In this document: positions 1-6,716 of the stretch, in pieces | Layout: the number at the start of each line of letters is the position of its first letter | How positions within the stretch are numbered: the stretch's first letter is position 1 | Source: DATLZB01 sp035574175 | GTDB taxonomy: Bacteria; Pseudomonadota; Alphaproteobacteria; Rhizobiales; Hyphomicrobiaceae | Assembly (NCBI GenBank): GCA_035574175.1 | Contig: DATLZB010000242.1 | Span: 1-7,713 of the forward strand | DNA: 7,713 nucleotides | Direction of reading: 5' to 3' | Position numbers and translations under genes: made by a program | Notes under the pieces: generated by a model | Database searches by the model: none | What the model saw: only the letters and a program-made list of their open reading frames with translations | What the model was told of the DNA's origin: nothing

Positions 1-1058
1 CGCTCCAGGGCGGCGGCGCCCACGGCGCCTTCACCTGGGGCGCGCTCGACCGGCTGCTCGAGGAGGATGGACTCGAAATCGCCTGGGTCAGCGCTACCAG
101 TGCCGGAGCCATCAACGCCGCAGCGCTGGCGGCGGGGCTGGCCAACGGTGGCCCCGCGGCCGCGCGCGCGGTGCTGCGGCAGGTGTGGGAAGCGGTGGAA
201 AAGGCCGGCGTTCCCGACCTCGTGCGCTTCAATCCGTTCTTTTACGGGCTCACCCGCTCGGCACCGCTGCCAAATGTGGCCGGCCTCCTCTCGCCCTACG
301 AGTTCAATCCGCTGAATTTCGATCCCTTCCGGCAATTGCTGACGGCCCACATCGATTTCGAGAAGATCCGCACGGCGCCTGGAGGCGAGCTGCTGATTGC
401 GGCAACCGACGTGGCGACGGGGCGGGCCCGCCTGTTCCGACGCCGCGAGCTCACCGTTGAGGCCGTGCTGGCCTCGGCCTGTCTGCCCAGCCTGCACCAC
501 GCCGTCGAGATCGGGGGCCGCGCCTACTGGGACGGCGGGTTCTCGGCCAATCCCGATATCGTCACGCTGGCAAGCGAAAGCCGCGTGGCGGACACCCTCA
601 TCGTGCTGCTCAATCCGCTCGAGCGGCGCAATCCCCCCCGCAGCGCCCGCGACATCGCCGACCGGGTCAACACGATCACGTTCAACCAGCCCTTCTTGCG
701 CGATGCGGAGTTCGTCGCAATGGCGCAGGAAACCAAGCTCGGCTGGCGGGCCAGCAGGCGGCTCAAGCGTCTCAGACGCCATCGCTTCCACCTGCTCGAG
801 GCCGGCCGATACACGATGGGGCTCAGCACGGAAAGCAAGCTCACCCCCGACCGCGGGCTGTTGAATTATCTTTACGCGTCCGGGCGTTCGGAGATGCACA
901 AATGGCTCGAACGCCACGGCGCCAGCATTGGCCGGCGGCAGACCGTCGACCTGCGCCGGCGCATCCTCGATGCAGGGCGGGTGCCGTGGGAGCCGCTGGA
1001 GGCGGACGTGCAATCCGGGCGGCAAACGGCGCTTGCAGCGCAGCAAGGCGGAACATGA
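1..1058 (+). CDS. Patatin-like phospholipase, 5'-truncated
   Basis: A predicted lipid acyl hydrolase of the patatin family, which uses a Ser-Asp catalytic dyad on phospholipids or other acyl esters. The reading frame enters at base 3 and is open to a TGA at 1056-1058, giving 351 visible residues. The visible part starts inside the glycine-rich oxyanion-hole motif (QGGGAHGAF, visible residues 2-10), so probably only about ten N-terminal residues are missing. The nucleophile elbow reads SATSAGA, with Ser33 (codon 99-101). The classical GxSxG is therefore AxSxG here. The catalytic Asp sits in YWDGGFSANPD (Asp177, codon 531-533). Both dyad residues are present, so the enzyme should be active. No signal peptide can be judged because the start is outside the window. 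The C-terminal part after about residue 240 is Arg-rich and not recognisable. In rhizobia such patatins often lie beside a 3-hydroxybutyrate dehydrogenase gene, which would be upstream and out of view. The substrate is unknown. Confidence 0.9.
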   Translation, partial: LQGGGAHGAFTWGALDRLLEEDGLEIAWVSATSAGAINAAALAAGLANGGPAAARAVLRQVWEAVEKAGVPDLVRFNPFFYGLTRSAPLPNVAGLLSPYEFNPLNFDPFRQLLTAHIDFEKIRTAPGGELLIAATDVATGRARLFRRRELTVEAVLASACLPSLHHAVEIGGRAYWDGGFSANPDIVTLASESRVADTLIVLLNPLERRNPPRSARDIADRVNTITFNQPFLRDAEFVAMAQETKLGWRASRRLKRLRRHRFHLLEAGRYTMGLSTESKLTPDRGLLNYLYASGRSEMHKWLERHGASIGRRQTVDLRRRILDAGRVPWEPLEADVQSGRQTALAAQQGGT

Positions 1059-1113
1059 AAAGCGGTTTGGGGAAGCCTAGGGTCCGGCAAGCGGGGAACC
1101 AAGCCACGGCCGG

Positions 1114-1136
1114 GGGCGTTCGGTCTTGGAGCGCCC
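1114..1136 (+). terminator. GC-rich hairpin after the patatin gene
   Basis: GGGCGTT (1114-1120) can pair with AGCGCCC (1130-1136), including one T-G wobble, around a 9-base loop. It lies 56 bases past the patatin stop. It is followed only by TTGACC, with no T-tract, so it is a weak candidate for an intrinsic terminator. It may instead only protect the transcript's 3' end. Its last base overlaps the candidate -35 box of the next promoter. Confidence 0.25.
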
Positions 1137-1163
1137 TTGACCGATCGCGCAGGTAACCTATCT
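1136..1163 (+). promoter_or_regulatory. Candidate housekeeping promoter upstream of ribA
   Basis: CTTGAC (1136-1141), a 16-base spacer, then CTATCT (1158-1163). From memory, the alphaproteobacterial (Sinorhizobium-type) sigma-70 consensus is CTTGAC-N17-CTATAT. The match is thus 6/6 and 5/6 with a spacer one base short. If used, transcription would begin near 1170 and the ribA message would carry a leader of about 375 nt. The call rests on motif resemblance only. Confidence 0.35.
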
Positions 1164-1533
1164 GGATCACCAGCCTTACTTATGAAATACAAGCCAAAGG
1201 GCCATGACAGCTCCTGGCGCCATGGTGTGCAAGGGGCCCCATTTACCCTAATCGCGCCACAGTGTTCGGATCAATGGTATGGGGTCGGGGATGCACATTG
1301 GCCTAGCGGCAACTTGCAGGGGAGCGTGAGAACGGCAATCCAATGGCGAGCCATCCATGGGCGTCAACGGCGGAGGCTACTGCCCGAACCCCGATGCCAG
1401 CAGGATTAATCGTCGCCACGAACGCTGAGTGCGGTTCGCGGCAGTATCCTCAGGTGACGGTGTGCTGGACACTGTGCCGCACGCCGACTGGCCGTCACTA
1501 GCTCCTGCATCCGATTGTTCGCATTCTCGAAGC

Positions 1534-1537
1534 GAGG
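1534..1537 (+). promoter_or_regulatory. Ribosome binding site supporting the ribA start at 1546
   Basis: GAGG at 1534-1537 stands 8 bases ahead of the ATG at 1546. The competing in-frame ATG at 1711 has AGAAGG at 1692-1697 but with 13 bases of spacing, which is long. This favours 1546, although the enzyme core itself begins only after 1711. Confidence 0.5.
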
Positions 1538-1545
1538 CTATACGC

Positions 1546-2310
1546 ATGTCCAACTCCATCCCGTCGGCCCAGCCGGCATCCGCCCAAGTGCGGTCAGCCG
1601 GGGGCGTAAACCCTTCAGTGGTGTTGCCGAGCGGGCCCGGCGCCGGCCTGCTGGCACGGCGGTGGGCGTCGGCGACCAAGTCCTCACCGGCAGAAGGGCC
1701 GCAGAACCAGATGTTCCAGGATACGGCGCGGACCGTTCTTCCGATCGAATTTCAGGGCAAGGAGGTCGAGCTCGAGGCGCATGCCTACGAGGATGAGACG
1801 GCGTCCTACCAGGCCATGGCGCTTGTCCACCGTATCGAGAACGGTAAGGCCGAGATCCCGATCGTGCGCGTGCACAGCGGCTGTATTACCGGCGACATCT
1901 TCCATTCGTTGCGGTGCGACTGCTACCAGCAGCTGCAGAAGGCGCTCGAGCGCATCATCGCAAGCCACTTCGGCGTGATCATCTACCTCCCTCACCACGA
2001 GGGACGCGGCATCGGCCTGGTCAACAAGATCAAGGCCTACGCGGCGCAGGATCGCGGCCTCGATACGGTCGATGCAAACCTGTCGATCGGGGCTCCGGTC
2101 GATGCCCGCGACTACGAGCTTGCGGCCAAGATCCTCAAGCACATGGGCTGTCCCAAGGTGCGGCTGCTGACCAACAACCCGCTCAAGGTCGAGGCGCTCG
2201 AAGGCCACGGCATCACCGTGCTTGAGCAGCTGCCGCACGTGGTCACACCGTCGCGCTTCAATGCGCGCTATCTCGCAACCAAGCGGGAGCGCATGGCGCA
2301 CAAGCTTTAG
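1546..2310 (+). CDS. ribA: GTP cyclohydrolase II (RibA), stand-alone, with N-terminal extension
   Basis: Predicted cytosolic zinc enzyme that opens GTP to 2,5-diamino-6-ribosylamino-4-pyrimidinone 5'-phosphate with loss of formate and pyrophosphate, the first riboflavin step. From the ATG at 1546 it has 254 residues. The zinc ligands are Cys113 in HSGCITGD and Cys124/Cys126 in SLRCDC. EGRGIG (152-157) is the GTP-binding loop. Tyr165 in KIKAY, Asp186 and Arg188 in VDARDY match E. coli Tyr105, Asp126 and Arg128, and LLTNNP is at 207-212. All catalytic residues are present. No DHBP synthase (RibB) domain is fused, unlike the common RibBA form. Residues 1-55 are rich in Ser, Pro, Ala and Gly and have no counterpart in E. 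coli RibA (196 aa). Starting at the ATG at 1711 would give 199 aa, so the true start is uncertain. HSGC replaces the usual HSEC, and Tyr127 replaces the usual Gly after CDC, marking a divergent branch. The gene ends 19 bp from the convergent exporter gene with no clear terminator between. Family assignment is sure; its pathway role here is inferred. Confidence 0.88.
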   Translation: MSNSIPSAQPASAQVRSAGGVNPSVVLPSGPGAGLLARRWASATKSSPAEGPQNQMFQDTARTVLPIEFQGKEVELEAHAYEDETASYQAMALVHRIENGKAEIPIVRVHSGCITGDIFHSLRCDCYQQLQKALERIIASHFGVIIYLPHHEGRGIGLVNKIKAYAAQDRGLDTVDANLSIGAPVDARDYELAAKILKHMGCPKVRLLTNNPLKVEALEGHGITVLEQLPHVVTPSRFNARYLATKRERMAHKL

Positions 2311-2329
2311 TCAAAGAGGCGCTGCAGGC

Positions 2330-4129
2330 TCATCCCGACGTGGCGAAGGCGCGTTCTACGGAGGGTTCCAAGCGGCCTTCGTTGTCCGGCCTGTCGGGGC
2401 GCGTGGGCTCGGTGAACCCGCCTTCGGCCACCAGCCGCGCGAACAGACCGCCGCGTGCGACGAGCGACTCGAAACTGCCGCGCTCGACGATGCGGCCGCG
2501 ATCGAACACCAGAATAAGATCGGCGTTGGCGACCGTCGACAGGCGATGCGCGATGATGAAGGTGGTGCGGCCGCGACGCACCGCGTCGAGCGCTCGCTTG
2601 ATTTTGCCCTCGGTCTCGGTGTCGAGCGCGCTGGTCGCCTCGTCGAGGATCAGAATCGGCGCATTCTTCAGGATGGCACGGGCAATGGCGATGCGCTGGC
2701 GTTCGCCCCCGGAAAGGGCGGCGCCGCGCTCGCCCGCCACGAAGCCATAGCCCCCATCCTTCTGCAAGATGAACTCGTGGGCCTCGGCAAGGCGCGCCGC
2801 CTGCTCGACCTCGGCGTCGCTGGCATTGGGCGAGCCCATCCTGATGTTCTCGCCGATCGACCGGTTGAAGAGGCCGGCCTCCTGGAACACGACTGCGATG
2901 GCGGCGCGCAGCGAGGCGAGCGTCACGTCCCGGATGTCGCGGCCATCGATCAGGATGCGGCCCAGATCGGGGTCCCGCAGCCGCTGCAGAAGGGCGAGCG
3001 TCGTGGTCTTGCCGGCTCCGGTCGGGCCCACCAGGGCGACCGTTTGGCCCGGCTGGGCCTCGAAGTCGAGGTCGAACACGCCCTGCGCGCCGGGCCCGTA
3101 ACGGAAGCTCACCTTCTCGTAACGGACGTGGCCCCGCACGACCTCGAGGGCGACCGCGCCCGGCCGCTCCAGGATTTCGTGTGTTGCATCGATCAGGTCG
3201 AAGAACGACGTGAGGGTCGGGGCCTGCATGAAGATGCGCGCCACGAAACCGGAGAGCTGTTCGAGCTTGGCGATCAGCAGCGTGGCAAATCCGACAAAGC
3301 TCACGATCTCACCCACGCTCGCCCGACCTTCGGCAGCGAGCCAGGCGCCGATCGCGAACACGGCCACCATAGTGACCGTCGAGGCGGCGCGGGTCAGCAC
3401 GGTGAGCAGCCCCCACCATGTTAACACCGGATATTGCGCCGAAAGCAGTGCACCCATCATGCCCCGAAGAGCGGATGCCTCGGCGGCCAACCGGGCGTAG
3501 CTCTGCACCACCATCAGGTTGCCGAGCACATCTCCGACACGACCGGCGACATCAATGTGATAGCGTTCCACCGCCGCTTGCCCGTCGGAGGTCCGATAGA
3601 TGACGAAGGCGTTGAGCACGGCATAGGTGGCGGCCAGGACGGCGAGCAGCAGGGCAAGCAGCCAATTCATGTAGATGGCGGTCGGCACCAGCAAGGCGAT
3701 GCTCACGAAGGCCGCAACCTGCTCGCGCATGAAGGCAAGCCAGGTGCCAAACAGCGAATCGGTGCCGGCGAGAATGATGCGGACCACCGCGCCCGATCCG
3801 CGCTCGGCGTGGTAGCTGATCGGCAGGGTAATGGAGCGCTCGAAGGCGCGCGCCATGGCGGCTAGGCGCTGGCGGTGGGCGAGCCTGTCGGCGGCAACCG
3901 CAACCACGACACCGGCCGGGATCCCGAACAGGCCGAAGGCTGCCCACAGGCCGATGTAGCCATAGGCCTCCTGACCCTTGGCGATGGCGTCCACGACGCG
4001 GCCAAGCAAGATCGGCTCGGCCAGGGCGACGAGTCCCACGCCGACGTTGGCAACAACGAGCCAGAACGTCAGCCAGCGCTCCGAGGCCAGCATGCCGAGC
4101 GCTCTCAAGTAGACGCTGAGCAGGTTCAT
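2330..4129 (-). CDS. ndvA: NdvA/ChvA-like glucan exporter, fused ABC permease/ATPase
   Basis: A 599-residue inner-membrane half-transporter (membrane domain then ATPase), expected to work as a homodimer. Residues 1-310 hold about six hydrophobic membrane segments. The ATPase domain follows, with Walker A GPTGAGKTT (368-376), Q-loop Gln416, signature LSGGERQ (472-478), Walker B ILILDE (492-497), D-loop SALD (500-503) and switch His528, all intact. Long stretches match Sinorhizobium NdvA as I remember it (616 aa): the MNLLSVYLRAL start, LLSAQYPVL.WW, R.ASTV, FNRSIGENIR and ARAILKNAPIL. NdvA/ChvA exports cyclic beta-1,2-glucan to the periplasm. The start at 4129 is preceded by AAGG (complement of 4139-4142) 9 bases upstream; the open frame reaches 4243 but the extra residues look non-coding. 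The glucan synthase gene (ndvB/chvB), often adjacent, is not in the window. The gene probably follows the YfhO-like gene in one transcript. The exported glycan is inferred from the family. Confidence 0.85.
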   Translation of the reverse strand: MNLLSVYLRALGMLASERWLTFWLVVANVGVGLVALAEPILLGRVVDAIAKGQEAYGYIGLWAAFGLFGIPAGVVVAVAADRLAHRQRLAAMARAFERSITLPISYHAERGSGAVVRIILAGTDSLFGTWLAFMREQVAAFVSIALLVPTAIYMNWLLALLLAVLAATYAVLNAFVIYRTSDGQAAVERYHIDVAGRVGDVLGNLMVVQSYARLAAEASALRGMMGALLSAQYPVLTWWGLLTVLTRAASTVTMVAVFAIGAWLAAEGRASVGEIVSFVGFATLLIAKLEQLSGFVARIFMQAPTLTSFFDLIDATHEILERPGAVALEVVRGHVRYEKVSFRYGPGAQGVFDLDFEAQPGQTVALVGPTGAGKTTTLALLQRLRDPDLGRILIDGRDIRDVTLASLRAAIAVVFQEAGLFNRSIGENIRMGSPNASDAEVEQAARLAEAHEFILQKDGGYGFVAGERGAALSGGERQRIAIARAILKNAPILILDEATSALDTETEGKIKRALDAVRRGRTTFIIAHRLSTVANADLILVFDRGRIVERGSFESLVARGGLFARLVAEGGFTEPTRPDRPDNEGRLEPSVERAFATSG

Positions 4130-4180
4130 GGGGCTGGACCTTGGGCGCGGGGATGGGGTCGGCGATTGGCGAAGTTCAAT

Positions 4181-4274
4181 GCCGCCAGCGACTGTGGCTC
4201 TATCCGAAACGGTTGTCGGGAGAAAGAGGCGCAAGTCGGGCAAGCCGCGTCATCCGGCAATTTTCGCTGGCGGC
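4181..4274 (-). repeat. 11-bp perfect inverted repeat between the YfhO-like gene and ndvA
   Basis: GCCGCCAGCGA (4181-4191) and its exact reverse complement TCGCTGGCGGC (4264-4274) bracket 72 bases. After one mismatch, two further outer pairs are possible (4178-4179 with 4276-4277). Both arms lie in the 150-bp gap between the two - strand genes, starting just past the YfhO-like stop. In RNA this would form a GC-rich stem closing a large loop. There is no U-tract, so a simple intrinsic terminator is unlikely. Confidence 0.6.
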
Positions 4275-4279
4275 GTTCT

Positions 4280-6589
4280 TCATCGGCCAAGGGCCTGGGC
4301 CAGCGCGCCCGACAGCGGCTTGAAGATCATGCGCACGGTGTGGCGGCCGGGCGGCACCGCGACCGCGCGGAAGATGACATTAGCTCTGAGGATCGGGGCC
4401 GGACGGCCATCCACCTCCGCGCGCCACCAGGGAAACCACACGTCGTTCAGCACTACGAATCCGCCCGCCGGGCTCTCTGCTTCGATGATGACCTCGCTGT
4501 TGAGGTAAGTCACGATGCGGGCCCACCCTGAAGGACGCTCGGCGGTGGTTTCGGCAGCCTCCAGCAGGACGGTTGTGTTTGGGTCGAAGCTCGGCCATTG
4601 GCCGGTCGTCAGCAGGTCGTTGAAGTCGGCCGTCATGGCGTTGGGGACCAACATGACCCGCGGCAGCGCGCGCGGGTTCTCATACACGTAGCCATCGCCG
4701 GTGCGGGCGATGAGGGTGAGATCGCCGGGCCGCAGCGACTTGTCGATCGATTCGATCGGCACCCCGGTTGCGATGAAGCGCAAGCCGAGCAGGTCGGCCA
4801 TCAGCGAGCGGTAGGAAGGGAAGAGCGGCGCAAAGGTGCGCTGCTCGGGCAGGCCCACGGTGTCCTGGGCTCCGGTTGCGGCGGCATAAAGGCGCACGCG
4901 GACGGGGTTATAGCCAAGCGTCTGTTCCAGACGGTGGGTGATGCTGGCGTTGGGCCAGTGAAAGCCTAGCCCGGCGAGTTCCACCCGGTCGCGCCGCGTA
5001 TCGTTGCTTGTCTCGGCAACCTTACGCTTGAGGAGCGCAATGGTCGCGTTGTCGGTGTCGGGCTCGAGGACGCCGGCGACAGAGGGCGGCAGGCCGGAGG
5101 CGCCGTTCGGGCCGTTATTCACGGCAAGGTCGGCGGCCACGGTTGTGCCGAGCAACACCAACGCGGCCAGCGGCCGCACGGGTCTCAGCCATTGCGCTGC
5201 GCCTATCGCCGCGGCCCCGACCAGGAAACAGATGGCAGAGAGGACGATGGCCCCCGCTGCGGTCCCCACGCGACCGAATCCCACGGCAAGGCCAAGCCCA
5301 GCCAGGAGCGCGCAGAGGGGTACGGCGGCTTGCACGCAGTGTTGCCAAATCCGGGACGGCGGCAGCTGCCAGGTGAAGGCGCAATGGGCGACGTAGCCCG
5401 CAAGCAGCGCTGCAAGTCCGCCAATCAGAAACACCGCGTCGGCGGGGCGGCGGTAGAAGCTGACGCCGGGCAGCACCTCGTAGAAGACACGGAAGGCGGG
5501 TGTGTACCAGCCTAAAGCGTAGAGGAGGGCCACGATCAGGGCGATCGTGAAAAACCGAATCTCGCTATGCCAGAGGATCCCGCGCGCGACACCGATCACC
5601 AGCATCAGCAGCGGCACGGCCCCAATGTAAAGCTGGCCGACGTTCTGGGCGATGAAGAGGCCGGTGCCAGACCAGGCGAAGCTCGGCGGGCCCCAGTACT
5701 CAGCCATGTCTCCGGCGGCCCCGAAGAGATGGGGCATGACGGAGGTGATCAGGAGCGCAGGGTGCAGCGATCCTCGACCGGCGCCAATGTAGTCGATCTC
5801 CGGCCGGTTGGAGAGTTCCGCAAGCAGCAGTGTCAGCGCGACCGGCACGAGCGCGACGGCAGCGCCGCTGATAGCGCCGGCAAGCAGCGGCTTCACGCTC
5901 GCCCGCGCGGCAGCAGCCCATCGCTCGGACGAGAGCCAATGAGCCAGCACGTAGCCTACAAGCAGGTAGGTCTCGAGCAGCGCGACTTGGTCGCGGCTTG
6001 CCACGATGAAGCCCGCCACAATGCCCGCCGCCAGCCCGTAGATCAGCGACTGCCTCAACAGCGCCCGGCGCAGCAGGAGAATGGCGAACGGCAGGTAAGC
6101 GAGGCTCAGCACCTGGTTGACATGCTGCAGCCGCCAGGCCATCGCCGCGCCGAAGGAAAAGGCGAGCGCGCCGATGAGACCGCCGGCCGGGTGCCAACCT
6201 TGGTCGCGAAACAGCAGCAGCACGCCGATACCGGAAGCCAGCACCGACAGGAGCACGGCGGTGTCGACCGCCCAGCCGCCCGGTGCCGAATCGATGAGCG
6301 CCAGCAACAGCATCGGGGGCGAGAAAATCAGCGATTGCGGATCGGCGATCTGAGGCGATCCGGCAAACACGTACGGGTTCCAAAAAACGGACTCGCCGCG
6401 GGCGAGGCTTGCCGCCATGAACTGGACCTGCGGCAGAAAGTGCGCCTTGGCATCCCAAGGAATGGTCACCGCACCCGAAAGCCAAGGCCAGGAGAAGGCG
6501 AGCCAGCCGGTGAAGAAAACGAGGACCGCCGGGACGAACACGTCGGGGCCAACCTCCGTCCTTGGATCGGTTCTCGTCGCGATGCCCAT
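4280..6589 (-). CDS. YfhO-like polytopic membrane protein (GT-C-type glycosyltransferase fold)
   Basis: A 769-residue inner-membrane protein resembling the YfhO family, whose studied members in Gram-positives take part in lipid-linked sugar transfer to envelope polymers. Many hydrophobic segments lie between about residues 17 and 490; a soluble tail of about 280 residues follows. The N-terminal loop has IPWDAKAHF (Asp46), the position of the catalytic Asp in GT-C enzymes, then FWNPYVFAGSPQIADP (69-84), typical of the family. The C-terminus has the YfhO hallmark NDVWFPWWRAEVDGRP (715-730), then RANVIFRAVAVPPGRH (735-750). The start at 6589 is chosen because GGAG stands 8 bases upstream; the ATG at 6622 has no such site. 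It is the first gene of the likely two-gene unit with the exporter, so it may modify or assemble an envelope glycan. The family call is fairly sure; donor, acceptor and activity are unknown. Confidence 0.75.
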   Translation of the reverse strand: MGIATRTDPRTEVGPDVFVPAVLVFFTGWLAFSWPWLSGAVTIPWDAKAHFLPQVQFMAASLARGESVFWNPYVFAGSPQIADPQSLIFSPPMLLLALIDSAPGGWAVDTAVLLSVLASGIGVLLLFRDQGWHPAGGLIGALAFSFGAAMAWRLQHVNQVLSLAYLPFAILLLRRALLRQSLIYGLAAGIVAGFIVASRDQVALLETYLLVGYVLAHWLSSERWAAAARASVKPLLAGAISGAAVALVPVALTLLLAELSNRPEIDYIGAGRGSLHPALLITSVMPHLFGAAGDMAEYWGPPSFAWSGTGLFIAQNVGQLYIGAVPLLMLVIGVARGILWHSEIRFFTIALIVALLYALGWYTPAFRVFYEVLPGVSFYRRPADAVFLIGGLAALLAGYVAHCAFTWQLPPSRIWQHCVQAAVPLCALLAGLGLAVGFGRVGTAAGAIVLSAICFLVGAAAIGAAQWLRPVRPLAALVLLGTTVAADLAVNNGPNGASGLPPSVAGVLEPDTDNATIALLKRKVAETSNDTRRDRVELAGLGFHWPNASITHRLEQTLGYNPVRVRLYAAATGAQDTVGLPEQRTFAPLFPSYRSLMADLLGLRFIATGVPIESIDKSLRPGDLTLIARTGDGYVYENPRALPRVMLVPNAMTADFNDLLTTGQWPSFDPNTTVLLEAAETTAERPSGWARIVTYLNSEVIIEAESPAGGFVVLNDVWFPWWRAEVDGRPAPILRANVIFRAVAVPPGRHTVRMIFKPLSGALAQALGR

Positions 6590-6597
6590 TGTATCTT

Positions 6598-6601
6598 CTC
6601 C
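6598..6601 (-). promoter_or_regulatory. Ribosome binding site fixing the YfhO-like start
   Basis: On the - strand the bases read GGAG, then 8 bases, then the ATG at 6589. This is the strongest Shine-Dalgarno match near this gene and argues for 6589 over the upstream ATG at 6622. Confidence 0.7.
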
Positions 6602-6628
6602 GCGACGGCACCATGCGAACATCTTTTC

Positions 6629-6634
6629 CCTATA
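6629..6634 (-). promoter_or_regulatory. Possible extended -10 box for the YfhO-like/ndvA unit
   Basis: On the - strand, TGC is followed by TATAGG (complement of 6629-6634), an extended -10-like arrangement that would start transcription near 6622, just ahead of the ribosome binding site at 6598-6601. No good -35 box is seen at the right spacing, so the call is weak. Confidence 0.25.
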
Positions 6635-6676
6635 GCATCTTGCCCGTCGTCCGCATTCGGCCTAACTGCGAGGGCC

Positions 6677-6695
6677 GCGGTCGGATTGCGGTCGG
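6677..6695. repeat. 8-bp tandem direct repeat in the divergent control region
   Basis: GCGGTCGG occurs at 6677-6684 and again at 6688-6695, separated by ATT. The 11-bp period puts both copies on the same face of the helix. It lies in the 127-bp gap between two divergent genes, 21 bases ahead of the reductase start. This is a possible regulator binding site, judged from repeat and position only. Confidence 0.4.
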
Positions 6696-6716
6696 CGCTA
6701 CAAGTGCAAGGTTGCC

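Larger units (their letters stand above)
1059..1545. other. Long non-coding stretch / candidate ribA leader
   Basis: No convincing gene lies between the patatin stop and the chosen ribA start. The part from about 1160 to 1300 looks less GC-rich than the flanking genes. An open frame at 1182-1409 (75 codons, + strand) has no Shine-Dalgarno sequence and matches no family I recognise. The ribA frame is also open back to a GTG at 1429, but residues encoded between 1429 and 1546 look random. Short palindromes are visible (TGGCGCCA at 1215-1222, GGGGCCCC at 1233-1240), as are short inverted repeats (CATTGG at 1296-1301 with CCAATG at 1340-1345). The FMN riboswitch core sequences expected ahead of some riboflavin genes were looked for by eye and not found. 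Confidence 0.5.

Noticed and set aside
1182..1409. 75-codon open frame in the gap before ribA
   Set aside because: No Shine-Dalgarno sequence ahead of its ATG and no resemblance to a known family. It is kept only as a remark within the gap entry.
1059..1545. FMN riboswitch upstream of ribA
   Set aside because: The conserved core stretches of the FMN element were looked for by eye on the + strand and are absent.
1684..2301. 205-codon - strand open frame antisense to ribA
   Set aside because: ribA carries all catalytic residues on the other strand, and the antisense product has no recognisable family.
2222..3424. 400-codon + strand open frame antisense to ndvA
   Set aside because: It lies opposite a gene with full ABC-transporter motifs, its product is charged low-complexity sequence without a recognisable domain, and long antisense frames are usual in GC-rich DNA.
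4130..4243. N-terminal extension of NdvA to an ATG at 4243
   Set aside because: The extra 38 residues do not match NdvA, and the ATG at 4129 has a well-placed AAGG and the NdvA-like opening residues.
5700..6614. 304-codon - strand open frame overlapping the YfhO-like gene in another frame
   Set aside because: Its product is Arg/Ala-rich with no membrane pattern or domain; the overlapping frame carries the family motifs.
6640..6668. TTGCCC-N17-TAACTG as a promoter for the reductase gene
   Set aside because: The -35 half is fair, but the -10 half matches poorly with either bacterial consensus.
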